Positions 21,111-30,072 of a stretch of 64,000 nt of DNA are shown here, piece after piece. Source of the DNA: Emiliania huxleyi CCMP1516 (lineage: Eukaryota; Haptophyta; Isochrysidales; Noelaerhabdaceae); assembly GCF_000372725.1 (NCBI RefSeq), contig NW_005200104.1, positions 52,456-116,455 of the forward strand. Reading direction: 5' to 3'. Every line of letters begins with the position of its first letter. The stretch's first letter is position 1. A program made the translations under genes and the position numbers. Under the pieces are notes generated by a model. The model made no database searches, was not told where the DNA came from, and saw nothing but the letters and a program-made list of their open reading frames with translations.

Positions 21111-21981
21111 TCTCGCAACACACTCATGACAGGGACAGACCAGGCGCAGGAAAAGGGAGCGGGGCCCGAATCCAAGGGACCACCCCGTCGGGCGGAAGAG
21201 CTGAGAACTCAGGTCCAGTAGGAAGGCTGCTGGCTCCTGACTCATCCCCCAAATCCCCCACCCCTCTGGCCTGAAACCTTACCATTCCACCACCTCACAC
21301 ACACCCCTTCCCTAGGGCTAAGCAGTGCGCGAGCCCACCCGACTTCAGGCGAGACGTCGACCATAGTTCTTTCAGTGGCTGCACTAGACGCCCATAGAGG
21401 CGCGCGGCGCGGGCGGATGACTAGGGGAGAAAAAGCGGAGATCCTAGCTCGCTGGGAGACGTGCGCAACCTAAAGTTGGGAATAGGGGAGAAGTGTCAGT
21501 GTGAGGGGAGGGCGTACGCCGGCGTTTTTGCCTTTGAAAACTGAACAGTTTTTTCCCCCTCTGCTATCACCTAGATCTCGTATCTGTTAAAGGTCGTCGT
21601 CGATCGTCGTCCCCCCCCGCCCCCCGGGTTACCCCCACTTCTTAAGAAGAAGAACTGAGAAGAAGAACAAAGACATTAGACATAAGACCGGAGGCGGGCG
21701 GACCACTAGGCGGACGGCATGGCGCTCTACACACAGGCTCTGGTGGTCCACGCAAGGATGGTATGGGGAAAAGAAAAAAGGGCAGGCGGTGCGGTGCGGC
21801 GTGTGTGTGTGAACGACTGCAACCTGGTACCATTGGCATTCAAACAACTTTCCGCTAAAAAAGAAAACAACCGCCGAAAAAGAAAGAACGCGCGCTTGGC
21901 AGCGCCCCGGCCACAGCCCCTCCCCGGGGCGCCTCGTTTCACCCTCGGCCGGGCGTCCGCTCCCACGCTGAACTGAGCGCC

Positions 21982-22785
21982 ATGCTGCAGTACCAGCTTG
22001 ACCACATGGAGGTCGACCGCCGCAACATGGAGATGAAGCGGACGGAGAACGACGCCCGCAACTCGTACAACGACTTCAACATCATCATGACTGTGTCGGG
22101 CATCATGATTGCTAACAACTTCGCCGTGCTCACGGCGGTCGAGCACGGGCCGAGCATACATTCGTTCCTCTTCGACGCGTGTGGCAGCCTCAGCTCCTTC
22201 TGCTTCTTCTACGTGCTCGTGCGAGGGCCGATCCTCATCGCTCTGGCGACGCACCTCGGCGAGAATGGGCCGGCGCAAATCGACCGCCGTGGGAGTGCGA
22301 TGCACCGCGCGCTCAAGCTCTTCCGGCGCGGCGCGCCGCTCATCTTCCTCGGCTTCGCGCTCGGGCTGGTGATGGCCGCACTCTGTTTTGTGCTCGACGT
22401 GCCGGCTGTTCGGTCTGAGCGCCGGATAATTCGATACGGCCCCCCATTCTGGATCCGTCTCGCGCAGGCGTGCGGCTGGATGTGGAAGGCGGGCAGCGAC
22501 ATCCGCGGCGACGTGCAGCGCTTCGTCTTGGGTATGGGCGAAGTCTGCGACCCGCTGCGGTTCCAGGGCTACGCGTGGACGTGGTGGTTTGGACCCTTCG
22601 GTGGGGTCGCCGATGGCGACGGCGCAATCTCGAGGGAGACGCTCCCGCGCCGGCTGCGGCAGCTGGTCTGCATGAGCGGCCCCGACCAGGGCTGGCTGAA
22701 TCTCTACGGCCGGAAGCGAGACTGGGAGGACGGAGACGAGACCACGAAGAGGCGAAAAGACACTGGGTTGCAGGGCATGCTGTGA
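21982..22785 (+). CDS. Three-pass membrane protein, unknown
   Basis: A single open frame of 267 residues runs from the ATG at 21982 (MLQYQLDHMEVDRRNMEMKR). A charged N-terminal helix, possibly short coiled coil, is followed by three hydrophobic segments at about 32-53 (IIMTVSGIMIANNFAVL), 62-90 and 113-137, with an Asp/Arg-rich loop between the second and third. The C-terminal half is soluble, Trp- and Arg-rich, and ends in Asp/Lys-rich sequence. I do not recognise the family. Like the membrane protein at 19514-20404 it is compact and intronless, but the two share no evident sequence. Confidence 0.6.
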   Translation: MLQYQLDHMEVDRRNMEMKRTENDARNSYNDFNIIMTVSGIMIANNFAVLTAVEHGPSIHSFLFDACGSLSSFCFFYVLVRGPILIALATHLGENGPAQIDRRGSAMHRALKLFRRGAPLIFLGFALGLVMAALCFVLDVPAVRSERRIIRYGPPFWIRLAQACGWMWKAGSDIRGDVQRFVLGMGEVCDPLRFQGYAWTWWFGPFGGVADGDGAISRETLPRRLRQLVCMSGPDQGWLNLYGRKRDWEDGDETTKRRKDTGLQGML

Positions 22786-23168
22786 GATAGCAGATACACG
22801 AGAGAGGGGCGGGTGCGGGACTTGTCTGCGCTCTCCGTGTCCACCCTGGTGCAATACACTGCATAATACTGTAGAGGGCGGGGATGCCCCACGGACGAGA
22901 GAAAGAGGATTGCGGTAGAGCCGTACCGTGTCCGTGAGTGTATCGGCAGAGAATATAGTCAACACGACGAGCATTCGTCGCGATGTGTATATACACACGG
23001 GATGACACCTTGACGCTGTGCTCCTCCGAACTGAGTGTCCCGTCCCAGCCCAGTATCAGGTGAGAAATCTCCCAGTCGAGATTCCTCCCAGACCATCCCA
23101 TGCACCTTTCCGGTTCCGGTTCCCAGATCCCACCTGAGGACCTGCAACCTAGAGAAAAAAGGGGTGAC
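22786..23168. other. Intergenic between convergent genes
   Basis: This holds the 3' flanks of the membrane protein gene (+) and the MFS gene (-). There is no gene, no clear repeat, and no recognisable signal. Confidence 0.4.
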
Positions 23169-24548
23169 CTAGAGAGTTGTGGGGGATATGGGACAGACCA
23201 CACTCGTCCTAGGTGTTGCTGGTGCCACACGCCGAGAGGTGGACCAGGCGAGTGATGACGCCCCTCCCATCACCACCATCATCCCCACGACGCCCAAGCC
23301 CAATGATCGGTATACGCCCTGTTGCAGCGCCAGACCGACCAAAAAAGGCGCGACCATCTCGCCAACCGTTCCGGCGAGATTCAGGCACATAAGCACGCTC
23401 GGCGTGAGAGGAATTTGCGCCTCCATTGGCATGGTGAGAGCACAGGGCAGGGAGCTGGAGCATCCGAGGCCAAGAAGGAAAGTGGCTAGCCAAAGCTGCC
23501 ATGTGCCGTGGCGAGCAACATAATCGACATATAGGGCTCCAGCGAGCATCATTGTCCCGCCGCTTGCTGCAAGCACTGGCCAGCCGGACTGAATCTGAGT
23601 CGAGAGAAAGACCCAACCGATACGGCCAGCGCAAATGGTCGCCCAAAAGAAAGACGACATCCCGGCCATCGCGGCCATGCTGAGCCCTCCCTTGTCCGCG
23701 CCGAGGCACGGGAGCCAAGTCCCAACGACGTGCTCGCTTCCTGTGGCGCAAAATAGCACGGCAAACATACACGCCACGAAAAACAACGAGCTCTGGGACT
23801 TCGGGCTCGTGTCCGGGCGTGGTTGAGTTCGTTCTGCAACCATGTCGCCGTCATCGCCGCCTCCCTCCTCCCTGACAGGTACAGGTACCCCGTCGGCAAG
23901 CATGTCGCACGCCGAGATGGCGACACCGGTCAATGCAGACAAGGCGGCGAGCACGAGGAAGCAAGTATAGCTCGAGCCACCAAGCTTGATCGCTGCACCG
24001 ACAACTGCCGGAGTGAGAATTGCGCCCGCCGTAAAGCCGGCGTTAAGCAAGGCAACGTGCGTCCTCGTTGCTTTCGTGTCAGCGGTTTCGGACCACACGG
24101 TAAGAAGGTCGAAGCCAGAGTCCGCCAGGCCATAGCACAGCCCAAAGGCTGCGAGTGCAACCTGCAGCGATCTCGCGCTGCTGCGTAGGCTAACGATGAG
24201 CAACGAGCACACCGTCTCCAAAAGCATCACAGACACGAGCACAGTCCTAGGAGAGAAGGGGCAGGAGTAGCCGCGCTCGAGACGGCTCGCATACTCAGCC
24301 CAGATCGCGGTTCCAACCAGCTTTGCAAGTCGATTGATCATAAAGCTTCGGGCCAGCCCCGCCTGGCTGAGGCCAGTAGACGACTGGAAGAAAGCGACTG
24401 ATGGACCAAGCGCTCCAACCAAGCCGCCATTGATCGTGTTGCCCAAGGTGAAAGCGTACACCTGCTTTAGCCGGGGTTTGTTGACCCGTGTAGTGGTAGC
24501 ATCGACTGTTGCCACCACTGCGATTGCTGCGAGAACACACAGACGCAT
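23169..24548 (-). CDS. Major facilitator superfamily transporter
   Basis: The start chosen is the ATG at 24548 (MRLCVLAAIAVVATVD), which opens with a hydrophobic, signal-like segment; the open frame continues upstream but is low-complexity there. The product is 459 residues. It has about twelve hydrophobic segments in two halves joined by an acidic central loop (about residues 215-255, VREEGGGDDGDMVAERTQ). Features such as NTINGGLVGALGPS in the first span and FTAGAILTPAVVG in span 5 fit MFS sugar/fucose-permease-like or MFSD4-type carriers; the substrate cannot be read from the sequence. The gene is intronless and visibly less GC-rich than its neighbours, which might reflect different origin or weaker composition pressure. 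Confidence 0.72.
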   Translation of the reverse strand: MRLCVLAAIAVVATVDATTTRVNKPRLKQVYAFTLGNTINGGLVGALGPSVAFFQSSTGLSQAGLARSFMINRLAKLVGTAIWAEYASRLERGYSCPFSPRTVLVSVMLLETVCSLLIVSLRSSARSLQVALAAFGLCYGLADSGFDLLTVWSETADTKATRTHVALLNAGFTAGAILTPAVVGAAIKLGGSSYTCFLVLAALSALTGVAISACDMLADGVPVPVREEGGGDDGDMVAERTQPRPDTSPKSQSSLFFVACMFAVLFCATGSEHVVGTWLPCLGADKGGLSMAAMAGMSSFFWATICAGRIGWVFLSTQIQSGWPVLAASGGTMMLAGALYVDYVARHGTWQLWLATFLLGLGCSSSLPCALTMPMEAQIPLTPSVLMCLNLAGTVGEMVAPFLVGLALQQGVYRSLGLGVVGMMVVMGGASSLAWSTSRRVAPATPRTSVVCPISPTTL

Positions 24549-25371
24549 CGGCGGGACGCCCGGAAGGCGGTCGCACAAGTTCTCGCGGGGGGGATGCGCC
24601 GCAAAAAACCACCTAAAGTTCTCTGTGGTAGAACGGGTACGAGATGTAATTAGGGAGTATTCGCAAAGAGGAGCCCCGTGCACGCACGACTCCGCAGGAG
24701 AAACCCCTCCCCAGACAAAACACAAGGGAGAGGTGGGTGGGTCACAGAAAGACTGCGGCCGCCAGCAACTGAGCTGAGGGAGGGTGTAGAGGATGTAGAG
24801 TGTAGAGCGCTGTAGAGCTGTAGCGATGTAGAGCGCTCTGGAGCGCTGTAGAGCAATGTAGAGCTGTAGAGCTCTACATCCGGCGCGGGACAGAGCGATG
24901 CAGATGTAGAGCAATGTAGAGGCGCTCTACAACGTGAAATCTCTACAACAAACTCTACATCAAGAGAGAGAGAGAGAGAGAGACGTACATCAAGAGAGAG
25001 ATGTCTACCCTTATAAGTCTCTTGTGCCGGAGCGCCGACCGCTCTTGAAGCCGCGAACCAGCTCATTCAAACTCGGCCGTCCCGCCGCAAATCGTCGGCC
25101 TCAGCTCGGGAGCCACGGCGCGCATGGGGGGCAAGGAGCGAGAGCGCGAACCGCCACCGGCCACCGACGACGAGGATGCGACGCAGGCGACCACGCAGGA
25201 AGGCGACCACGCAGGAAGGCGTCGTGGGGGAGTCATCCGGCAAGCGCAGCCGACAGCACAGCATCACCAGATCACCGCTGGGCTCGCAAGCAGCGCAAAG
25301 CGAAGGGCCGCCGCCATGTCGCAAGGGGAGCGGGCGACAAAACGAGTGGCCGACCAGCAGCGACGCCGCCG
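24549..25371. other. Intergenic with a TGTAGAGC tandem tract
   Basis: This is the upstream region of the MFS gene. It includes a low-complexity array of TGTAGAGC/GCTGTAGAGC words (about 24785-24960) and a short GA run (24963-24983). Long open frames exist on both strands at 25100-25370, but they are Arg/Gln-rich and unrecognised. Confidence 0.45.
24785..24960 (+). repeat. Tandem TGTAGAGC-type minisatellite
   Basis: About fifteen irregular copies of TGTAGAGC, with inserts such as GCTG and GATG and some in the opposite sense (GCTCTACA), make this a noisy, hairpin-prone array. Confidence 0.65.
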
Positions 25372-25581
25372 TCAGCAGCGTGAGAGCAAGGAATCACAGC
25401 CAGCACCGATCACCTTTGACGCTGCGGTGGCAAAGGTCGCGTCGGCGTCGGGGCAGCCATCGCCGTCCGAGTCGGGGTCGAGGTAGTTGGGGATGCCGTC
25501 GCCGTCCGTGTCGGTCGTGCCTTCTACGCCGTCCGGGATGTTGTCGTTCCGAGAACCCCTTCGGCTCGCTCCCCATCGCAA
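25372..25581 (-). CDS. Fragment with thrombospondin type-3-like calcium-binding repeats
   Basis: The minus strand reads [36 protein letters not shown] and then a short tail to a stop. This is two TSP type-3-like repeats (DxDxDG...P/D-x-DG), which bind calcium in secreted or surface proteins. The open frame begins around 25581; upstream minus-strand sequence (25600-25760) shows no clear continuation. It is either the last exon of a gene whose other exons I cannot find, or a relic. Confidence 0.5.
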   Translation of the reverse strand: MRWGASRRGSRNDNIPDGVEGTTDTDGDGIPNYLDPDSDGDGCPDADATFATAASKVIGAGCDSLLSRC

Positions 25582-26183
25582 ACCCTGTCAGCAGTCCTCC
25601 TCCGGGAACGTACGTAAGAGCCACATACATACACAATCTCTCTCTCTCGAACCCAGTGAGCGCGGCAGTGAGCCCCATCCCCGAAGATTCGTTCGTAGGG
25701 CCCCCAAGGGCCTAGAAATCGCACCTCCCTCTCCCTTTTTTCCCCAGTAGCAGTAAGCAAAAAGTACGTACACTAAAAAGGGAGGCAAACTCTAATTTAT
25801 TTAATTCCCGGATCCTGCTGAACAAGCTCCTCTTGTAGCTCGATCGGTCACACCGCCATCGCCGTCGGGGAGAGAGAGAGAGGGGGGACGACACTGCTTC
25901 GGCAGCGTGCACCTCGATCCTGTACCGTGTTTGTTATGACCCCCCCCAATGAACACACCAGTGAGGGAGGGCGAGACGATCGAGGGGTCCCGTACCATGC
26001 GGAACCGACCCTTTCCAGTGCTCAAGTGCTCATTTATTGAATGAAAAAAAACGCTCCGCGCGGCCCCTCGCTCGGCGAGTCTTGGGGTTCACCTGCGCTG
26101 ACGGGCAGGCCGTCAGGGGCGGGGCGCGGGCAAGGTGCGGGCCTGGCGAGTGCGCGGCACGCCGGCTGGATCATCGATCCTGC
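25582..26183. other. Intergenic, upstream of the TB2/DP1-like gene
   Basis: This lies between the TSP3 fragment (-) and the TB2/DP1-like gene (+). It has GA/CT runs (25635-25650, 25870-25885). There is no recognisable gene. Any promoter for the plus-strand gene must lie here. Confidence 0.4.
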
Positions 26184-27766
26184 ATGGAGCAGATCGCGGC
26201 GACGCCGAGCAGCATTACGTTGTCTCACTGCGAGGCAGTGAGCGCGACAGAGTTGCGGGGCGCACTCAGCGTTGCTCTCGTCAAGGCGCACGAGTCTGGG
26301 CTTGCCTGGCTCCGCCTCTTGCGTCTCGCATTCTTTCCGCTGTCGTGTGGTGTGCAGCACACGGCCCATGCGATCGCCCCGTACGCGAAGCGGGCCGCAA
26401 CCGCCTTTGCTCAGCAGCCGCGGGATGTCCTGCTTCTCGAGGCGGCCTTGGTGCTCGCAGTCGCCTGTGCGATTTGGCTGCGCCGCTTGCTTCGGCGCAA
26501 GCGTTACTGCGCGCGGTTGCGCGAATGGGGGGCGGCGCGCTTCTACCGGCCCGTGGCCGAGCGCTACGCGCGCCTCGCCGGCGCCGTGCGTCAGCGCTCA
26601 CGCCTCGTCGCCCGCCTGCTGCCGCACGGCCTGTATGCGGTCGGCTGCCTGGCGGCGGCGCGGCTGCTGGAGGCGGTGCGGCTCGCGCCGATGCTTCGCC
26701 CCGTCTGGCCGCACGCCGCGACGCTGCTGCTCACGCCAGTGCCCTGGGTGCGCACCCTCCTCACCCTCCGGTCGGACGGGCAGGAGGACCGAGCGCTGCA
26801 GCGCAGCTGGCTGATGTTTTGGGTTCTGTGGGCGAGCGCACAGCTCCTCTCCGAGGCGCTCGCGCTGCTCCCGTTTGCCGCGCGGCTGCTCCCCGCGCAG
26901 GCCCTCTCGCTCGACTCGCCCTCGGCCGCCCCCGTCCTCTTTTGCGCCGCCGCGTGGCTCCACCTCCCGCACAGCGGCCTGCCGCTGCTCTACTCGCTCG
27001 TCGGGCCGGTGCTGGCCGCGCGCGCACAGAGGCTCTCGGACGCGCTGCCCGCCCTTCCAGCCGGCGTGTCTGCGCAGATCGGGCTGGTGCTGAGGCTGCT
27101 CCTGCCGGCCGGGCTGTACGCCGCGCTGGCGCAGACTGCGCAGGAGGGCTTTGCTCCAGCTCGCCGCCCCAACGAGTTACGTCAGCTGCTCACCGCTGAT
27201 GGACTGACTCGCAGGAGGGGTGGCTGCTGCTCGCCGCGGCGCTCTGCCTCTGCACGCCGTATCCGCTCACGGCGTACACGCTCCTGTACTGGTCGGTCTG
27301 CCACCCGGCGCTGCGCTCCGTCGAGGCGCTCGAGGCGCAGCGGCACGGAGCCGAGGCGGCGGCCGATGCCGCGTTCGCGACGCAGGTGCAGCTGCGGTAC
27401 TGGCTGCTCCACTGCGCCGTCTCCGCCGTGCTGCAGCAGCTGCCGTGGCTGCTCTGGCTCCCCTTCTCCACGCACGGCCAGCTCGTGCTCGCCGTCTGGC
27501 TGCAGCTGCCCTACTTCCGCGCTGCGACCCTCATCGCCATCCGCCTCACCCCGGTCGGCCGCGTCCTGCTGCGCTACATCGGCGACGGCTCGGGCGCGCC
27601 GCTCCTCGCGGCCGGCGCCGACGCGGCCTCGCCCGTCGCGGCGGGCAGCGGCGGGCGGCAAGTGCACTCGCCGCTTCGCTCACCGCGCGCGAACGCGCTC
27701 TACTCGAAGCGGCTTCTCGAGCAGCCGCCAAAGGCGGAGGCTGAGAAGAAGCCGCACGACGACTGA
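26184..27766 (+). CDS. TB2/DP1/HVA22 (REEP)-like membrane protein, two tandem domains
   Basis: The ATG at 26184 (MEQIAATPSS) opens exon 1, which runs to about 27143; exon 2 starts at 27215. Together they give about 503 residues. Two regions, at about 206-276 (SWLMFWVLWASAQLLSEALA...) and 377-430 (LRYWLLHCAVSAVLQQLPWL), follow the REEP/HVA22 pattern. That pattern is Trp-rich hydrophobic hairpins followed by a leucine-rich segment with HSG or a proline near its end. This family shapes tubular ER in plants and animals. A cluster of basic residues precedes the first domain. The intron must lie at about 27144-27214; the repeat CGCAGGAGGG at both edges allows CAG|GAGGG at each side, implying a GA-AG intron. 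The C-terminus is Lys/Glu-rich. Homology is by pattern only. Confidence 0.5.
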
Positions 27767-28260
27767 GAGACGTGCTCCCGAGATCGCCGCAGCCGCTAGA
27801 GTCGCACTCCTCCCGCTCCAGCTAGGCACCCATCAAATGCCCGGGAACGTGCCATTAGTGTCTCTTTTGTCCACCTCTCTGACCGATCGCCCTTGTGAGT
27901 GCACGTGTGCGTGTGTCGACTGGGTCGTTGTGACGCGGTGCACACGATAACAATCCTGGTTCACCTGAAGTTGTTCCTGGGAGCTCTAGGCCACTGAGAG
28001 ACTCAGTGGCCCGTGTCTGAGTACTCCCGCCAAACAGAAACACTGTGTCCCACGGGCATGTGACGGTAGGTTCTGTTTGGGAAGGACTGAAGATCCCTCA
28101 CACCAAGATCGTGCTGCTGCAGGGCGCCGGGGACATCATCGTTGCAGCTATGCACGAATATACATGATTGTATGCCACGCCATAGAGAGTGCGGTGCCAC
28201 TGACAGTAGTGGCAGAGCGCACGGGTACGGGTAGGCTAGGAGAGCCATCTTGCGCGCGAG
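27767..28260. other. Intergenic between convergent genes
   Basis: The 3' flanks of the TB2/DP1-like gene (+) and the glycosyltransferase-like gene (-) meet here. The stretch contains no gene that I can support and no prominent repeat. Confidence 0.4.
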
Positions 28261-29322
28261 TCACCGTGCGACTAGCGCGAGGGGGCAGTCGGGGGGCAGG
28301 TGCACCCCGCACTGGCGCGGCCACCGGAGAAGCCCGGGGTCCTCCCGGACCAGTCGGCGGGCGAGCGGCGTCAGTGCGATGTCACGACGCGCCGCCACCT
28401 CGGCCGCAAACGCAGGAGTGCGCCGCGCGTCATTCTGCAGCAGGTGCGCCTGCCTCCAAATGTGGGCGCGCCACGTGGCGAGCGAGCGCGTCGCATTGCC
28501 CATGCGCTCTTCGACGGCGCCGCCGTAGAAGCTGTCGCGCGGCCGCGTCTTGTCGTTGAGCAGCCACCACTCGGCGAAGTAGCGGCCGTACGGGCGGATG
28601 TCGCGCCACGAGCCGTGCCACCTCCGGCCGTTTCCAGCGGGAAGGGCGGTGCGATCGGCCGCCTCGCCCTCCGAGAGCAGCTCCTCCGAGAATGGCGGGT
28701 TGAGCGTGCGCACGTGGTCGCACCGCGCCCACCAAAAGTTGCCCGAGAAGTGGCACCACGTGTCGCCCTCGAGCACGTTGCCCGCCCACGGGCCGGGGGA
28801 GGACGGCTTTGGCTGCGGGCCGCAGGCGGCCCGGTCCGGGCCGGCGGCGAGCGCCCGGACACAGTCGAGGTGGCTGCGACCCGAGAGGAGGGCGCCGGTC
28901 AACTTGCTGTTGTGCAGCACGTTGGTCTTTGTGTGCGCATAAGCGACCAGCTCACGTCCCGGCTTGAGGCTGCAGTGCTCGTGCAGCAGCAGGAGGGTGG
29001 GCAGCTCAAAGTACTCGCGGTAGCCCTGGCGGCACTGCAACCCCCGGGGTCGGCGCGCCCGCTCGAAGCCGCCTCGCCGCTCCAGCATCGCCAGCGCGCC
29101 CTCGCTGACGCTCTCGCCCTGCGGCCGGACGCAGCCATCTGATGCGACAAACTTGACCCTCATCCCCGCGCGGAAGGCGTCGGAGCGCTCGATCTGATCA
29201 GCCTGGCGCATCACGACCTCGTCGGCGTTGCTCACGTGCCAGAAGAGCGTGCGCGGCGGCAGGGCTTCTGGAGCTTCCACACCGTGCTGGAGACTGCAGC
29301 CCAACAAGCCGTGCCTGTCCAT
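28261..29322 (-). CDS. Glycosyltransferase-like protein with HTK and GNFWWA motifs
   Basis: From the ATG at 29322 (MDRHGLLGCS) the product is 353 residues. It has EYFELPTLLLLHEHC, then AYAHTKTNVLH at about residue 126 and CHFSGNFWWARCDHVRTL at about 193-207. The combination of a (Y/A)HTK segment and a GNFWWA segment some 60-70 residues later is seen in a family of eukaryotic and bacterial proteins annotated as putative glycosyltransferases; the exact reaction is not known to me. Upstream in-frame Met codons exist, but the sequence there looks like leader DNA. It is intronless and ends near a Cys-Pro-rich tail (GVHLPPDCPLALVAR). No transmembrane anchor is evident. Confidence 0.5.
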   Translation of the reverse strand: MDRHGLLGCSLQHGVEAPEALPPRTLFWHVSNADEVVMRQADQIERSDAFRAGMRVKFVASDGCVRPQGESVSEGALAMLERRGGFERARRPRGLQCRQGYREYFELPTLLLLHEHCSLKPGRELVAYAHTKTNVLHNSKLTGALLSGRSHLDCVRALAAGPDRAACGPQPKPSSPGPWAGNVLEGDTWCHFSGNFWWARCDHVRTLNPPFSEELLSEGEAADRTALPAGNGRRWHGSWRDIRPYGRYFAEWWLLNDKTRPRDSFYGGAVEERMGNATRSLATWRAHIWRQAHLLQNDARRTPAFAAEVAARRDIALTPLARRLVREDPGLLRWPRQCGVHLPPDCPLALVAR

Positions 29323-29811
29323 AGCGTGTGCGGCCGCACTGCGAACTAGCGCACTGGCGTTGGGCGGCGTGTGAGCGAGCGGCGGCAGCGCGTGCGCGCG
29401 TGCTGCGCGGGGCAGCCCCATATATGTGTGTGGATATGTCCTCTTCTGGCCCGGTGCGGGACCCACGCTTCGGAACGGCGGGACGCACGAGTATTGGTTG
29501 GAAGAATTTAAACAAATTTTCGCTCTCTCGTTGGAAGAATTTAGGGCGCGCAAGAGATTGGAAGAGATTTTTCTTTCGGCGCGTCCAACTGGCCCCCCCC
29601 GGCGCCATCTTGGTATGGCCACGTGGCGGCCGCCCTCCGACACCGACCGATCGTCGCGCTTCGCACGCCTTCGAGGTCAGCTGCGGCCGAGCGACGATCG
29701 GCTCGTCTTCTCCGATCGCTGGGCGCGGTCACTCTCCGCACTCCGGCCATCACCCGCCTGCCGATCACCTGTCCGCCTCGCCGCGCGCGGGCCGCTCGCC
29801 TGCTCGCCACC
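29323..29811. other. Intergenic, 5' region of the glycosyltransferase-like gene
   Basis: No gene is recognised. Three spaced copies of TTGGAAGA(A/G)(A/T)TTT (about 29498-29566) form a small imperfect repeat. The plus-strand gene downstream probably begins inside the next repeat. Confidence 0.4.
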
Positions 29812-30072
29812 TCCCCAAATGGATGATCTGGTGCTTGTAGGGCTTGAGAGTGGCCTGCCATGTCACAGGAAGGACTGTGGTTGCAGGAGAGTACCACCAA
29901 CCATCACTTTAGTTGGTATGGTACCCCACCTTCACCCATCCGGTGATTTCTTTTTTAGTTTCCCATAAGTAGGGTAGGTAGGTAGGTAGGTAGGTAGGGG
30001 CAGGGGAGAGGCCGGCCGGGTTTTTCCAGAATTCATGATGAGTGCCGCCCAAGCAAAAAGAATCTACACCGG
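29812..30072 (-). repeat. Dispersed repeat, copy 2 (inverted copy of 18205-18505)
   Basis: Its reverse complement matches 18205-18505 throughout, with a longer run of TACC units (GTAGG on the plus strand, 29965-29998). The ATG that opens the AP2-domain frame (30035) lies inside this repeat. Confidence 0.75.

Larger units (their letters stand above)
20405..21981. other. Intergenic region with tRNA-like and tandem repeats
   Basis: No protein gene is supported. It contains the tRNA-like sequence at 20705-20790, a degenerate tandem array at 20965-21110, and C-rich or purine-rich tracts (21240-21300, 21600-21630). The start of the next membrane protein gene is at 21982. Confidence 0.5.

Noticed and set aside
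19514-22785. Assignment of the two small membrane proteins to the ORAI channel family
   Set aside because: Topology is loosely similar for the first, but neither shows the conserved ORAI pore helix or arginine/lysine pattern.
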